The notes below the pieces were generated by a model. It saw only the letters and a list, made by a program, of their open reading frames with translations. It ran no database searches and had not been told where the DNA came from. Shown here piece after piece: positions 34,111-44,922 of a stretch of DNA of 64,000 bases; the stretch's first letter is position 1, and the number at the start of each line of letters is the position of its first letter. A program made the translations under genes and the position numbers. This DNA is from Symsagittifera roscoffensis (lineage: Eukaryota; Xenacoelomorpha; Acoela; Convolutidae): positions 43,386,988 to 43,450,987 of the forward strand of contig NC_087070.1 in NCBI RefSeq assembly GCF_963678635.1, in the 5' to 3' direction.

Positions 34111-36440
34111 AAAATGATCTCATAGACCATGCTAGATTTTTTCGTAGATCGTTTATTGTGGTTTCTGAAACTTCTCTATCAACAAGTTTTCGCAATTTGC
34201 CTTTAATTATTGTGATGCCAGATTTATTTTTGTTCTTAGTGCTATATGTCGGGATATTTGTGGTGGAGATACATAAACAGTTTCGCTTGTATCTATTATA
34301 GAAAGATAATTATATATGATTGAAAAACATCATTTGTGATTATTGAGTCTGCTCGTTGCAAACTTTGATGTTTAGAGAAACTTAATTCTGTCTCGTCTCT
34401 TTGTATTTGGTGCTTTTTGGAAATCTGGCGTTAGAAGTTCAATGATGAATATACAGTTTTGTGGGGTTATTTTACACATGCTTGATAGTTAATACTCTTG
34501 TATTTGCCTTTTTATTGTTACCTCTGGGAATTTTGTAGGCATGGGCTACTAATTTGTTGAAATAAAATTAAGATGAGAATGTGACAAAGTTGTATTTGAC
34601 CGCTTGATGGGTCACTGATGGTAATTATGACAAATGGTAGAATAGACTTTTTCTCGAAGTTATCGTCGTAATGAATCATTTTTTATGTGATATAACGGTT
34701 AATAAGTAACTTTCAATTTGCCACAGAGATTGATTCCAAGTGTATGTTTGTACTGGTTTTCTGCTTTAATTGTTTTTTAGTGTACGTTTTCTTTTTAATG
34801 CTGATGCTGCTGTTGCTTCTGAATCGGAAAGAAGTCGTTGTTCCTTTTGATGTAATGGTTGTTTTTTTCTCGTTTTTTGAGGTCTTCGAGACTTTGCATG
34901 ATTGCTGTATCGGATTTGAAAATTGCGTTTCGCTTCTCAAAAAAAATGCTTTAACAAAATATGTTTTTGTTTTCAGATAATCGTCTTCCTTCTTGTTTTA
35001 TTTTTGATTTGATATATCCTATATTTTGTTTTTGTGGTGATATAAAAAGATCGTATCTAGAGTTTTGATTTAGACAATTATGTAAAATATATTGTTTGTT
35101 TGCTTAACTATTTTTTGACATAAGTGTTAGGATGAGTGATGCAAAATCCAGGTTTTATTTAAAATCCCTATTTCCTAAAAAAAACTGTTAGTTCTTACTC
35201 TCTTTTTGTGAGATTATCCTAAATTCTCGGGTCGCTTTTTCGTGGCACGACGGGTTAGGGAGAGAGTATTTTAAACATTTAAGTCATCTTAATCTTGCCT
35301 AAGTGGGGATCGATATTAGATCGAGGGTTAGAGAACAGTAACTCAATCAACAAGAATCGTTAGATACTATTTAAGGGCTTGCTAGTCCTAAGTGTTTTTT
35401 TTCTAATCCCAAGGGGACCAATAAAAGGAAGGGTCAAGTGAAGTATGAGTAACCGAAGTTCAAATTATTGCTCAAATTAATTAAAATGGTATCTGAGAAA
35501 ATATATTTGAGACAAAAATTTCACTAATTCTTGGGTCGTTTGTAAATTTTGGAGAATGAATCAACGTTTGAGCTCGTTAGACACTTGTTCTAAAAAGTAG
35601 GATTTGAATGAGAGAGGAACAATTTGGTGATCTGGTTCCAAGGAAAGCATTGATGATCAGAGGCTCAGAGAAAATTTTTTGAAAAGAATTACGACTAAAG
35701 ATCCAAGGGGAAGCTTTGATGTTCTGATTTAAAGTTTAAAGTTAAAAGTTTAAAAATTCAAAAATAAAATCAAGGAGAAGCCTTGATTATTAAAAATTTG
35801 AAATAATTTTAAAATTCTTAGAGACCCAAGAAAAGGTTTGATGATCTTGTTTTTGATTGAAATAGATAATTAAACACTCTTGATTGTTTTAGGAAAAATA
35901 TAAAAAACGATCATCCTCGAGAAGCAAAGAAGTTTTGTGACACTAACAAAATTTAAAAGTTTCACTAACTTTGTTTAATTGTTTGTATCTGTGTTGAATT
36001 GATAAATTTATAAAACGTATGTTTTTTCAGAACAATCAAGTCTGATTTCAAATTTGAAGCTAGGCAAAGTTTTTGTCGACGTTTTGTTGTTTTATAAATA
36101 TATTGTTAGCTTTGTTATTTAATTTAAAATATCTCCATTGGATACATTTAGGGCTCTAATTTTGTTTGATGCAGCTTATATAATAGCTAAATAATAATTT
36201 TATCGCACAATTAGGTTTGAGTTTTTGTCGTCGTCTGTGTTTTTGCTTTGCGATGCAGGTATTTGATTTATCATCTTTGTTGTGATCTGGTTTTGTCTTT
36301 AGTATTCGCTCGGCTTGATTAGACTTAATGATACGTGGAAATAAGCTAAATTTTTCTACTGATTTCTAAGATCAATTCTTAGTTTTTTTGCTAATTCTAG
36401 GTTTTTGCTACATCTAAATTAGTATTGGTCTGCACAAGAC
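34111..36440 (-). other. Element 2 5' leader with ORF0 remnant
   Basis: The minus strand at about 34640-35110 retains ORF0 blocks: FLSDSEATAAS, KRKRTLKN, TWNQSLWQIESYLLTV. Stops occur between them. The remainder (35150-36440) is AT-rich leader with GATCCAAGG..GCCTTGATGAT-like repeats similar to 61575-61665. No intact gene. Confidence 0.55.
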
Positions 36441-36444
36441 TCGT

Positions 36445-36455
36445 TGGTCGCACCA
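36445..36455 (-). other. Primer binding site of element 2
   Basis: TGGTCGCACCA two bases inside the right LTR. Read on the element strand it is TGGTGCGACCA, starting with the TGG that pairs with a tRNA CCA end. The tRNA is not identified. Confidence 0.6.
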
Positions 36456-36457
36456 AA

Positions 36458-36805
36458 TGTGTTTAGATACGGGTTGGCTTTCTCATAGAGTAAATTCAGA
36501 TAAGGTAAGCCGTTTCTTCGTCGTTGCTATCTTATTTTCGGCCGGATAGATTCGTGCAACTTCTTAGTCTAATACCAATCTTAATCTTACTCTTATATCT
36601 CCTAGTCTCAATAGATCTAGCTTATACTGGTATTCTCGCTGGAAGAGAAAGAGGCAACTGATTTCTAATTCGATTTAATTTTTCTCTGGCTGAAACTTTG
36701 AACAGTTTCAGTCTTACAATTTATCATAAATTTTAGTATTGGATCATGTTTGACTAGTTCTAAAAACTTTACAGTGATAAAAAAAAGTCATTCGAACTGG
36801 TTCTA
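36458..36805 (-). repeat. Element 2 right (5') LTR
   Basis: TGTGTTTAG to CTGGTTCTA (terminal CA changed to TA). It is shorter than the other LTRs. Palindrome at 36689-36711. Confidence 0.75.
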
Positions 36806-37245
36806 ACTGGTTGGTTGCAAACTGCTGCTTGAAACGAGATCGAGTCAAACATTTTGTTCATTGGTTTTCATCAAAAGGTTCAAATTATATTTTTGATCAC
36901 AAGTAACCATATTTAATGAATTTATGCTATCAAATTTGATGCATAAAAGTTGCTGAGTCCTCAAGTCTTTCAATCTAACAATTATTAAATTTAGGCTATT
37001 TCTAAGATGGTTGTTCTCATCGATTACAATGAAAGATGATGATACTGCATTGTTCGTTCGGTTAGTGTGGTTCTACTAATTTTTCCAACAATTACAGCTA
37101 GTGATCTATTTTTCTGACAGAGTTCTTCAGGGCTGAAGGGCGGAGCAGCCTAGTCGAGTCTGATACCTGATGTGGAGGTGTATGTGGGGCTGAATTGATG
37201 TTTTAACGCCACATGGGGAGTCGGTTGATCTGTAGTTTTGCTTCA
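36806..37245. repeat. LTR-flank repeat, copy 1
   Basis: Starts ACTGGTTGGTTGCAAACTGC and ends GCTTCATGTAC. It is repeated after the next LTR at 37633-38075, so an LTR plus flank of about 0.79 kb is tandemly duplicated. Confidence 0.8.
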
Positions 37246-37632
37246 TGTACTTCTCATAGAGTAACTTCAGATGAGGTAAGCCGTCTGCTCGCTACGCTAT
37301 TTTATTTTTGGCCGGATAGGTTTGTGCAGCTTCTTGGTCCAATCCGATCCTAATCTTACTCCTATATTTCCTAGACTCAATAAATCTAGTATATACTGGT
37401 ATTCTCGCGAGGTTAGAGAAGAGAAAGAGGCAACTGATTTCTAAATTGAATTATTTTTCTCTGGCATGAATAGTATATACTGAATAGTTTCAGGCAACTG
37501 ATTTCTAAAATGAATAGTTTCAGTATTATAAATTATCATAATCTTTAGTAATGGAACATGTTTGGCTAGTTCTAAAAACTTTACAGTGATAAATTTCAAA
37601 GTGTGTAAAAAAATTTATTAGCAGTGGTTTCA
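37246..37632 (-). repeat. Solo or duplicated LTR
   Basis: TGTACTTCTCATAGAG to GTGGTTTCA with the usual CGCTATTTTATTTTTGGCC core. The palindrome region is scrambled by a short internal duplication (TGAATAGTTTCAG twice at about 37480-37535). No interior sequence lies beside it. Confidence 0.75.
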
Positions 37633-38075
37633 ACTGGTTGGTTGTAAACTGCTGCTTGAAACGAGATTGAGTCAAACATCTTGTTCATTGGTTTCCAACG
37701 AACGGCTTAAATCACAATTTTGATCACAAGTAACCTTGCTTAGGGATTTTATGCTTTCAAATTTGATGCATTAAAGTAGCTGTCCTCAAGCATTTCAATC
37801 TAAGAATTTGCAAGTCCCAGCTATTTCTATGGTGGTTGTTCTCATCGATGACCTTGATTGATAATGATACTGCATTGCTCGTTATTGTGTGGTTCTACTG
37901 ATTTTTTTCAACAGTTACTCCTAGTGACCAATTTTTCTGACAGATATCTTAACGACTGAAGGGCGGAGCAGCCTAGTCGAGTCTGATGCCTGATTTTGAG
38001 GTGTATGTGGGGCTGAGTTAATGTTTTAACGCCACGTGGGGAGTTGGTTGATCTCTAGTTTCGCTTCATATACGG
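37633..38075. repeat. LTR-flank repeat, copy 2
   Basis: Second copy of 36806-37245. It contains CTGAAGGGCGGAGCAGCC and TTTTAACGCCACGTGGGGAG like the first copy. Its right end runs into a long hairpin. Confidence 0.8.
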
Positions 38076-38179
38076 TTGGTTACATAAAGGTTACAAAAAT
38101 ATATATAATTATTTTATTAAATATTTTTGTAACCTTTACGTATTCAACCGTACATGAAGCAAAACTAGAGATCAACCAA
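38044..38179. repeat. Long inverted repeat (59-bp arms, 18-base loop)
   Basis: Left arm 38044-38102 and right arm 38121-38179 are reverse complements with about five mismatches. The outer arm (TTGGTTGATCTCTAG) is the end of the LTR-flank repeat. A small plus-strand frame here is an artefact of the hairpin. Confidence 0.85.
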
Positions 38180-38678
38180 ATAAGCAATGGCCTGTTAAAA
38201 TTAAAAGAATACCGATAATACTCTCAATGCTTTGACTGATGGAGAGCCTCTCAGTTTAAATCTATACAACAAGATATTTATTTAATTAAAAACGTCACTA
38301 GTCTAAATCAGGCTCAAAAAACGGTCATTTTTTGAAAAATACAGCCATTTTTTTAATAAACCTTAGAAAACTGTTAAAAAATAAAAAAAAAAACGCTCAA
38401 AAAGTAGCAAAATACTCAGTCAATTTCCGCTTGAATTTGGCGCGAAAAGATTTTTTCCAAATCAGAGAAAAGAAACAAGAGGGGTGGTTATATTAGGCGA
38501 AAAATATATTCGGGGAAAATTTCATTAAAAAGTGAACAGTTTAGCAGAAACCGTATATGTGCTTAATTACGTCATACACTTGCTTCATACTACATACACG
38601 TAATTTTGTTCAAACAGCTAATCAACCGTAAAATAGTGACCGCTGCAGTCGCGCTATTGTGTTGCGAACTTGCTAACA
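38180..38678. other. Unannotated DNA
   Basis: No gene or repeat recognised. Confidence 0.4.
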
Positions 38679-38955
38679 GCCCGTACCCCGGGGATTTTCT
38701 GCGCAAGATCTGAAATTCTTTATTTCTTACATACGTTGATTCTCAGATCTGAAATTAGATCTGAAATAGATTTTTTCAGATCTGAAATAACCAAGAAAAA
38801 GAAAATTTCAGACCTGAAATTAGATCTGAAATAACCAATCCTTAAAGTATCCAAGCGTTATTTAAACATTTCACAACCTATTTCAGATCTGAAATTTAGA
38901 TCTGAAAAAGATTATTTCAGATCTGTTTTAGAAAATTTACTGGGTACGGGAGAGC
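38679..38955. mobile_element. Foldback element made of palindromes
   Basis: Inverted ends GCCCGTACCC and GGGTACGGGA enclose an array of AGATCTGAAAT half-sites in both orientations. Paired, these give the palindrome ATTTCAGATCTGAAAT or close variants. The right end GGGTACGGGAGAGC is repeated once more at 38957. No coding potential. Confidence 0.65.
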
Positions 38956-39539
38956 TTAGGGTACGGGAGAGCGTTTAGAAAAAATTGAGCCATCGCCGCC
39001 AAACGACGACCATGAACCTACAAACGGTTCTGTAGTCTTTAACCCCTTCTTGTCAATGTCGTTTGGAAAAATAATAAGGGGGTTTCTGATGAAATATTCA
39101 CTTTCCTAATCAAAATTTAAACACTTTGGCCTAATGTAAACACTTTTATTTTAGCCTAATATATTTTTCGCCTTAAATATACAGCCCCGAAGCAAGGATT
39201 ACTTTAGCTATTCAAAGTCAGGTTAGTTCCATTGCAGATCCATTCCTGCTCTATGCAAATAACATTCTTCTTGAACCAGCTGAAGGTCAAGTAAGCACCA
39301 ACGTTATTGTACGAAATCCGCTCCGTCCATTGATTGCCAATCTGTCGCTTTTTCCTTTTTCATAATTTTGTACCGGCTGTCAAAAGAAAACGACGGAACA
39401 ATTGAGCTGCGCTTTAGTAGTATTTTTTCAAAATTTACTTTTATACCGAGCAAAAATATGGGAAGTTTCGATTAATTTACTGTTATTGAATTGACCAAGT
39501 TACCAGTATTCAAATCTTCGAATAAGCTTTACGAATAAT
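38956..39539. other. Unannotated DNA
   Basis: No supportable gene or repeat. Confidence 0.4.
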
Positions 39540-39770
39540 CAGTAGCAGGATTAGAGTGGCATCGCCCCCCCCCCTCAGAATTCGACCCCGTGCCGACCTT
39601 AAGGGTCCCCTGTGTTATAATTTGAGATGTTTTTTTTTGGCTGACTGACCCTGAAAATTTTCTCATATTCTGAAAAATCCCTCAGCTCCAATATATACTA
39701 GTTTTGAGGGGGAAACGTAGATCAAAAAACGCAGATCAAGAAAAGTCTAGATCAGCCCATGCGCCTGATT
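39540..39770. mobile_element. Partial hAT-type MITE
   Basis: Internal blocks of the CAGGGGCGG family (CCCCCTCAGAATTCGACCCC, GCCGACCTTAAGGGTCCCC, CCAATATATACTA, TTTTGAGGGGGA). It ends near TAGATCAGCCCATGCGCCTG. The left terminus is missing. Confidence 0.6.
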
Positions 39771-40824
39771 CATTTGAAAAACTACATTAAAACTATTTTT
39801 AATTGAGCTCAAAATGAAAAAAGTATATCACCTGTGACATATTATTTGAAAAGTTTTGAGGATGTGAGAGTTTGTAACTTCCAGAACAGTAAATTGCTCA
39901 AAGTTTCCAATTTTTATTAAAGCGTAAAATAAGAATTGAAAACGTTCAAAATTGAATTGATTCAAAAATTTGAGTAAAAAACGCAAAATTATCATTTTAA
40001 ATTAAAATAGAGCACAAGTTTTTACAGAAAATAAAAAAAATCAACTTTCACGTTTTTTTTGAAAAAATTTATCTTTAATTGCTATAACACTACACCATAT
40101 GAAAACATGTGCAGTCGGACCATTTTTGATTTTGCACTGGTCCGAGCACAAACATCTAGCTTTACGTTATAGTTCACAACTATATTCTTCTAATTGATGT
40201 CAAAATGTTGGTTATATACCCTTTGATCATCGAATCTGCACAGAAAAAGTATGATTTGAACGTCCAAAATTAATCGAAAATCAGCTCGTAAGACATTGTG
40301 GAAAAGCTATTTTCCCAAAAAAAAGTATTTTGTTCAAATAAATTGCTCGAGGTCACACATTATTTGCTCATCTTGTCAATTAAATGTCATTAACTATGGC
40401 TAGCTTTTTGCTGGACAGACAGAATTGATTAAAAAAGTAGTAAAACAATTTCGAACAAAAAAAATCATGTTACATTGATACATCACCCAAACATGGTTTC
40501 GATTAAGATAATTGAATGAATTAAACAAAAATTCGAAAATTAGTTTAAGGATTCTACAAGTTTGTTTTTAGTCAAAGATTTTGTTTTTTATATAGAAAAG
40601 TTCCAATTTTTGGCTATGAATAATAATTTTTTCTCAGATACAAAATTCTGGAAGTTTTACCCTTCTAGAAATTGTGCTGTGTAAAGGGCTTCTTTTGATA
40701 CAATTTTCTCACCAATTAACTAATTTTTGTGCTATAGCTTTATTTTCTTCCTCTTAAAGTTCAATCTAACTAAGAAAAAAAATCTATCGTTCAACCTAGA
40801 AACTCATTTTTTTAGGTTTTGGGA
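39771..40824. other. Unannotated AT-rich DNA
   Basis: No supportable gene or repeat. Confidence 0.4.
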
Positions 40825-42960
40825 CTAAAGTATGAGAAAAAAGAAAAGGAGAAAACGAGCAGGTGGGACCTTCAATAGGTACGGGTATCCTTTTCTGTGA
40901 TGATGCCCCAACACGCGCATCCCTCCTTTCCCAAAACCCAGGCGGGCGATGATGTTGACTTGACAGATGGGGTAGAAAAAAGACCAGATATAGTTCAATT
41001 GTTTGTTTTCGTCACTATAGTCGGTTAAATGGAACACGTATTCTTTAGGTGTCATCGCCATATGAAGGAAACCTATGCATAAATGGACGTTTTTTGACTC
41101 CCTGCGGACTTTTGAAACTTTTTTATATAGTTATTTAACGTGTTATTATGGCAAAATGCGTAAAATTTTTGTATCAATTATGAAAAAGAAGTATGTTTAC
41201 AATAGTTTGCTTGTTAGTATCTCAACGTTAATATTAGTTTAGTTTCAATTTTGAAAATCAATTGTGGGGGGGAGGAGTGGTAAAAGGGCTCATAATTGGA
41301 CCAATGTAATCGGTTTAGGAGAAAGGATATTTAAATTTGGTTCAAAGTCTAAGGTTTCACCCAATTATTAACTTTTTAGTCAACCAAACAGTGGCCTAAC
41401 CCGGATGTTAATTATTTGAAGTTAACTAAGCTATGGGAATCTTACATGAGCTAACTTTGTAAACTGCAGCTCATGTGCAATTTGAACCCGCAATCATATC
41501 ATTGCTGGGCACCATCATTACCGATTTAAGTGTTTTGAAACTAACTCATTGAGAGGGTCGGATGTTATATTTCAGAAAAGTGATAGAAAATCTAATAAAA
41601 TGGATTTTCATGGTCTAAAATATTGTCAGTGTATTTGATTTCCATGTAACGCTCTGACAACAAAAGTCGACTAAAAATGATTTTAGTCTATTTTTTTCAC
41701 GCAAAAACTTAATGAATTATATTTCATTTGAAATCCATTATAATGGATTATGTAATAAGTAAAAAATCACATTAAAATGTTTTTTTTTCTCACTTTATTT
41801 TTGTTTAGTTTCATGCAGAATTCTGCAAGAAGTTCTGCAATTATTAAATGAGTAATGCGGAAATGCTGCAAAGCAAGTGTACGGCCTGCAACATTTCTAA
41901 AGCTAAAGTTACTCAAATTACAAAACGATTCTGTCAACTTCCCCCCCCCCCCTTACCGGCCAGAACCAACCCCCTCATCCACCCGAGTTTGGACTGGGGT
42001 CTGGCGAGGGGGGTTGGTTCAGGCGTGGTTGGGTCAGTTTGGGTGGGGGGGGGAGGAGTTTTTCATAAATCTACGAAACCCTAACAAAAGTAACCGTAAC
42101 ATTAACAAAAATCTAAGTTGGGCTGAAAAAATTTGAAACTGAACAAGAAATAGCCAAATTTAATTTATAATGTAGAACAAACTTTATGTGCGTTGAAATT
42201 CGAATCTAAAGAAAATGAAAAAAAACATCGATTACAATGGAAATTATCAGTAATTGTCATTATCTGTAAACGAGAAAAATAATCAATTATATGGGATTTG
42301 CAATGGATTTCATTGCTTTAAATAATAATTGCAATTTAATAACTTAATCCAATTGTAATTGGTTGTTATCGATTATTCTTCGCTATTACAAACACTGATA
42401 AAAAACTTAAAATCAATCGTTTTCTATCCATGGAACTCCAGTGTGGGATGGTGTCCTAGCTCTTTTTCATTTCCCTCTTATAGATTTTCTCATATTCAAT
42501 TTACAAAAGCCTTCTTACATTTTTTTTGATGTTTTAAGACTAATTTTACAAGAGAGTGGGAAACTTAAAAAAAAAACATGAAGTCAAGTTGATGCGCAAA
42601 ATGAACGTGCAAAATCGTTAGCAATCTTTTTAGCGTGATTTTTAACGGTTGGCAAAAAAAATCGCCTAATGTAGCGAGCCATTCTATTAAGTCATATTAC
42701 ATCTGTGAATGGCTGATAACTTGATCCAAATTATGTTCATTCCAACCTGTTTTGTAGTATACGTTGAACTGACCCGGACAACAGCCATCGAATTGTCCAA
42801 CGTAGTGATTGTGTTTGTGAAAAATAGGTCGGAGGTGGTGCGATATTTCCGCGAGGGCATAATTCTGCAAATTAACTGTCATTCTTCGAAATTGTTGAAA
42901 TGTTGAGACTTCAATTGGTACAAAATGGCATGTTTACTGCTTCATTTTTGTTCCGACCAA
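40825..42960 (-). pseudogene. Diverged, intron-bearing relative of the secreted Cys protein
   Basis: Minus strand. The upstream block (about 42747-42920) includes ALAEISHHLRPIFHKHN and DGCCPGQ, matching AVEICEQKLAPIHRRHN and DCCRMQ of the 19081 gene. The downstream block (about 40860-41072) includes GFLHMAMTPKEY, LTDYSDENKQLNYI and IIARLGFGKGG, matching GFSRMLLSPTEY, MVDYSEQNKRLNFI and VITKIGFGTGG. The blocks join in phase if an intron runs from GTTGGA (42746) to CATAG (41073). The intron of 1674 bases contains an inverted-end repeat. An in-frame TAA at about 42930 and a missing N-terminus suggest decay or an undetected further exon. Confidence 0.55.
41600..42431. mobile_element. Inverted-end element related to 22183-22643
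   Basis: Left part has GGATTTTCATGGTCT as in the 22-kb element. The right end is CTATCCATGGAACTCC, which mirrors its left end. The interior has many AATGGATT/CAATTAT motifs plus C- and G-runs (41941-42055). It lies within the candidate intron. Confidence 0.4.
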
Positions 42961-43269
42961 TTCAAGGAAAGGGAAACACTATTGCATATGGTGCTTTTTT
43001 CTCTTCTCAGCTTTGACTACCTCACGAAAAAACTCTTAAGGTGGCAAAGGTAGTATCATATTAAAACCCCTCTGTCCGTGATTTCAATTCTGCAAAAAAT
43101 GAAAAAGATATCTTATCTCAATGTCAAGAATTATTGGTCAGAATTTTTCAAAAGTTCCAAACCTCATGAAACTATAACTCAGTTTTCAAACTCAATTTGA
43201 TGACGATCATTTCAAGTATACTGCAACTTCTACGTTTGTATAGGAGCATTTTCTCGTTCTGCATTTTTC

Positions 43270-43517
43270 ATCATTTTGAGGCCAAACTGTGCATTTCGTG
43301 GATTAATAGCGGATTCGGAAACATCCTGAAAACAGAATTGTCGCAACATCCGCTATTTTTGCTGGCAAAATTTACGTTCCAGTTATTTTTATCCACAGAA
43401 TTTTTGCAAGTGAAAGCCACACTTTGGAACATGCTTGAAGACTTATCCTTGAATTCCAGTGACCCACAGACACCAAGTTGTGCGTCTATCCAGAACACAA
43501 TTTGGTCTCATAATGAT
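43270..43517. mobile_element. MITE-C (third copy, diverged)
   Basis: Left end ATCATTTTGAGGCCAAACTGTG. The right end read in complement is ATCATTATGAGACCAAATTGTG. Internal AACATGCTTGAAGACTTATCC matches AACATGTTTGAAGATTTGTC of the 21-kb copy. Apparent ORFs on both strands are explained by this repeat. Confidence 0.65.
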
Positions 43518-44061
43518 TTTAATTAACTTTCAATTTTGACAAAAGAAATTAATTATTAATTGAAAGTAATTTTTATTTAGGAAAAAAACTTTCCGTTATG
43601 CTTGAATTTATTCAACTGAATCATGGTAATCTCATCATTCTATGCTACTTGCCCACCACGCAGCAAGTCTTCGCGAAAAATTACATGGATTCAACTAAGA
43701 TCACATTCAAGATCAAAATCACATTCACTGACAGAAACTTCTATAGTCAATTGAAAATTTAGACTTGTGACGGATTTTACTAAATATTTTTATCTGTTTT
43801 TTAAGTCCCAATAATCAGCTGTCTGATTTTTTAAATCAATGATCGTTCTGGTCGGTCGATAGTGAAATTATTTCGATTGTGGATTACTTTGAATTTATCT
43901 CAATAGGCAACCAATAGCCAAAAGTCACTGCTTGCTTATAACATCATTTTGTTCTAATTTGAAAAATCTAAATGACAATTGGTTGCAGGCGAAAAAATAT
44001 GGCGTTTTCTTTTTTTGATTTACTGAAAGCCAACATCGGAATTAGTATTTTCTCTGAATAG
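43518..44061. other. Left flank of element 3
   Basis: No gene recognised. The bases next to the LTR (CTGAATAG) do not match the right flank of element 3. Confidence 0.4.
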
Positions 44062-44471
44062 TGAGTTAGGACCGATGTGGTTAACTCATAGAGTAATTTC
44101 GGATAGGGTACACCGTCTGCTCGTCACGCTATCTTATTTTCGGCCGGATAGATTCGTGCAACTTCTTAGTCTAATACCGATCCTAATCTTACTCTTATAC
44201 TTTCTAGTCTCAGGGTGTTTAACTAGTCTCTGCTAGGCTGAATAGATCTAGGGTATACTGGTTTGTTGCGGCGGCTGAAGTTCTCTTGGAGAGGCAACTA
44301 ATTTCTAAGTTAAATTCAAATCTCTCTGGTGCTGAAATTACAAGTAATTTCAGCAATTACAAATAAGTGGGTTGTTAGTTAGATGGATCATGATTGGTTA
44401 ATATTAAGTACTTTACAGTGGTAAAATATCTAATTTGTCCAATCATAAAATGTAGTTTGGATCAGGTTCCA
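44062..44471 (-). repeat. Element 3 3' LTR
   Basis: TGAGTTAGGACC to CAGGTTCCA in plus-strand reading, 410 bp, with inverted TG/CA ends. Palindrome at 44331-44354. Confidence 0.9.
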
Positions 44472-44484
44472 CCCATCCGGGTTT
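44472..44484 (-). other. Polypurine tract of element 3
   Basis: Plus strand CCCATCCGGGTTT, so AAACCCGGATGGG on the element strand directly before the 3' LTR. The same sequence stands beside the left LTR of element 2, which supports its role as plus-strand primer. Confidence 0.7.
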
Positions 44485-44613
44485 TACAGAGTTTTTTAGA
44501 ATTATCTTTCTGCAATTCAAAGGATGGATGATGAACGTTGGTATTGGGCGAACATCGTATTCTTGTCCGGTTCCTCTTGTTAGAGAAGTTCCAGGACGCT
44601 GGAGTTTGGGGCA

Positions 44614-44922
44614 TTAATCGTTGTGTCTTCTTGTGACAACGACTGTGTTTCCCAACGAAATCAATCTGATTTCAAAATGGTTTGCTATGACGGGTTTTTC
44701 TGTATTATGTAGAGAACTTGTTTTGTGTTCAACCTCGTCTGGGAATGGCGTGGAGATTGTGCGTGGAGGGGATGCCTTGTAACTCGGATCTGTACGTATA
44801 CTTGAACATCGAGGTGATAATTGGTCTAGTTCAATGAAGTCCTTTTCTGCGAAGTCAAGTCGTACTCTAAATCCTTTGAGTTGTGATTGATTGTGGACGG
44901 CATATCGGTTGTGGTTAGCCAT
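44614..44922 (-). CDS. ORF6: 102-codon ORF next to the 3' LTR
   Basis: Unrecognised hydrophilic protein encoded between ORF5 and the 3' LTR. It starts MANHNRYAVHNQ and has FAEKDFIELDQLSPRCS. A decayed relative with the same blocks lies at the equivalent place in element 2 (about 33420-33540), so it is conserved within the lineage. No signal peptide or membrane helix. The 3'-terminal position recalls accessory genes of complex retroviruses, but there is no sequence link to any that I know. It could also be an exon of a spliced mRNA. Confidence 0.45.
   Translation of the reverse strand: MANHNRYAVHNQSQLKGFRVRLDFAEKDFIELDQLSPRCSSIRTDPSYKASPPRTISTPFPDEVEHKTSSLHNTEKPVIANHFEIRLISLGNTVVVTRRHND

Larger units (their letters stand above)
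32693..36805 (-). mobile_element. Element 2: internally deleted LTR element
   Basis: 4.1 kb. The left LTR (32693-33089) is followed by CCCATCCGGGTTTTA, the complement of the purine tract seen in the large element. The right LTR (36458-36805) is preceded by TGGTCGCACCA, the primer site. The interior joins 3'-end sequence (about 33090-34110) to 5' leader sequence (about 34110-36457), with gag, pol and env gone. I find no target duplication. Confidence 0.75.

Noticed and set aside
41848-42136. Pro/Gly-rich overlapping ORFs
   Set aside because: Caused by C- and G-homopolymers inside a repeat element.
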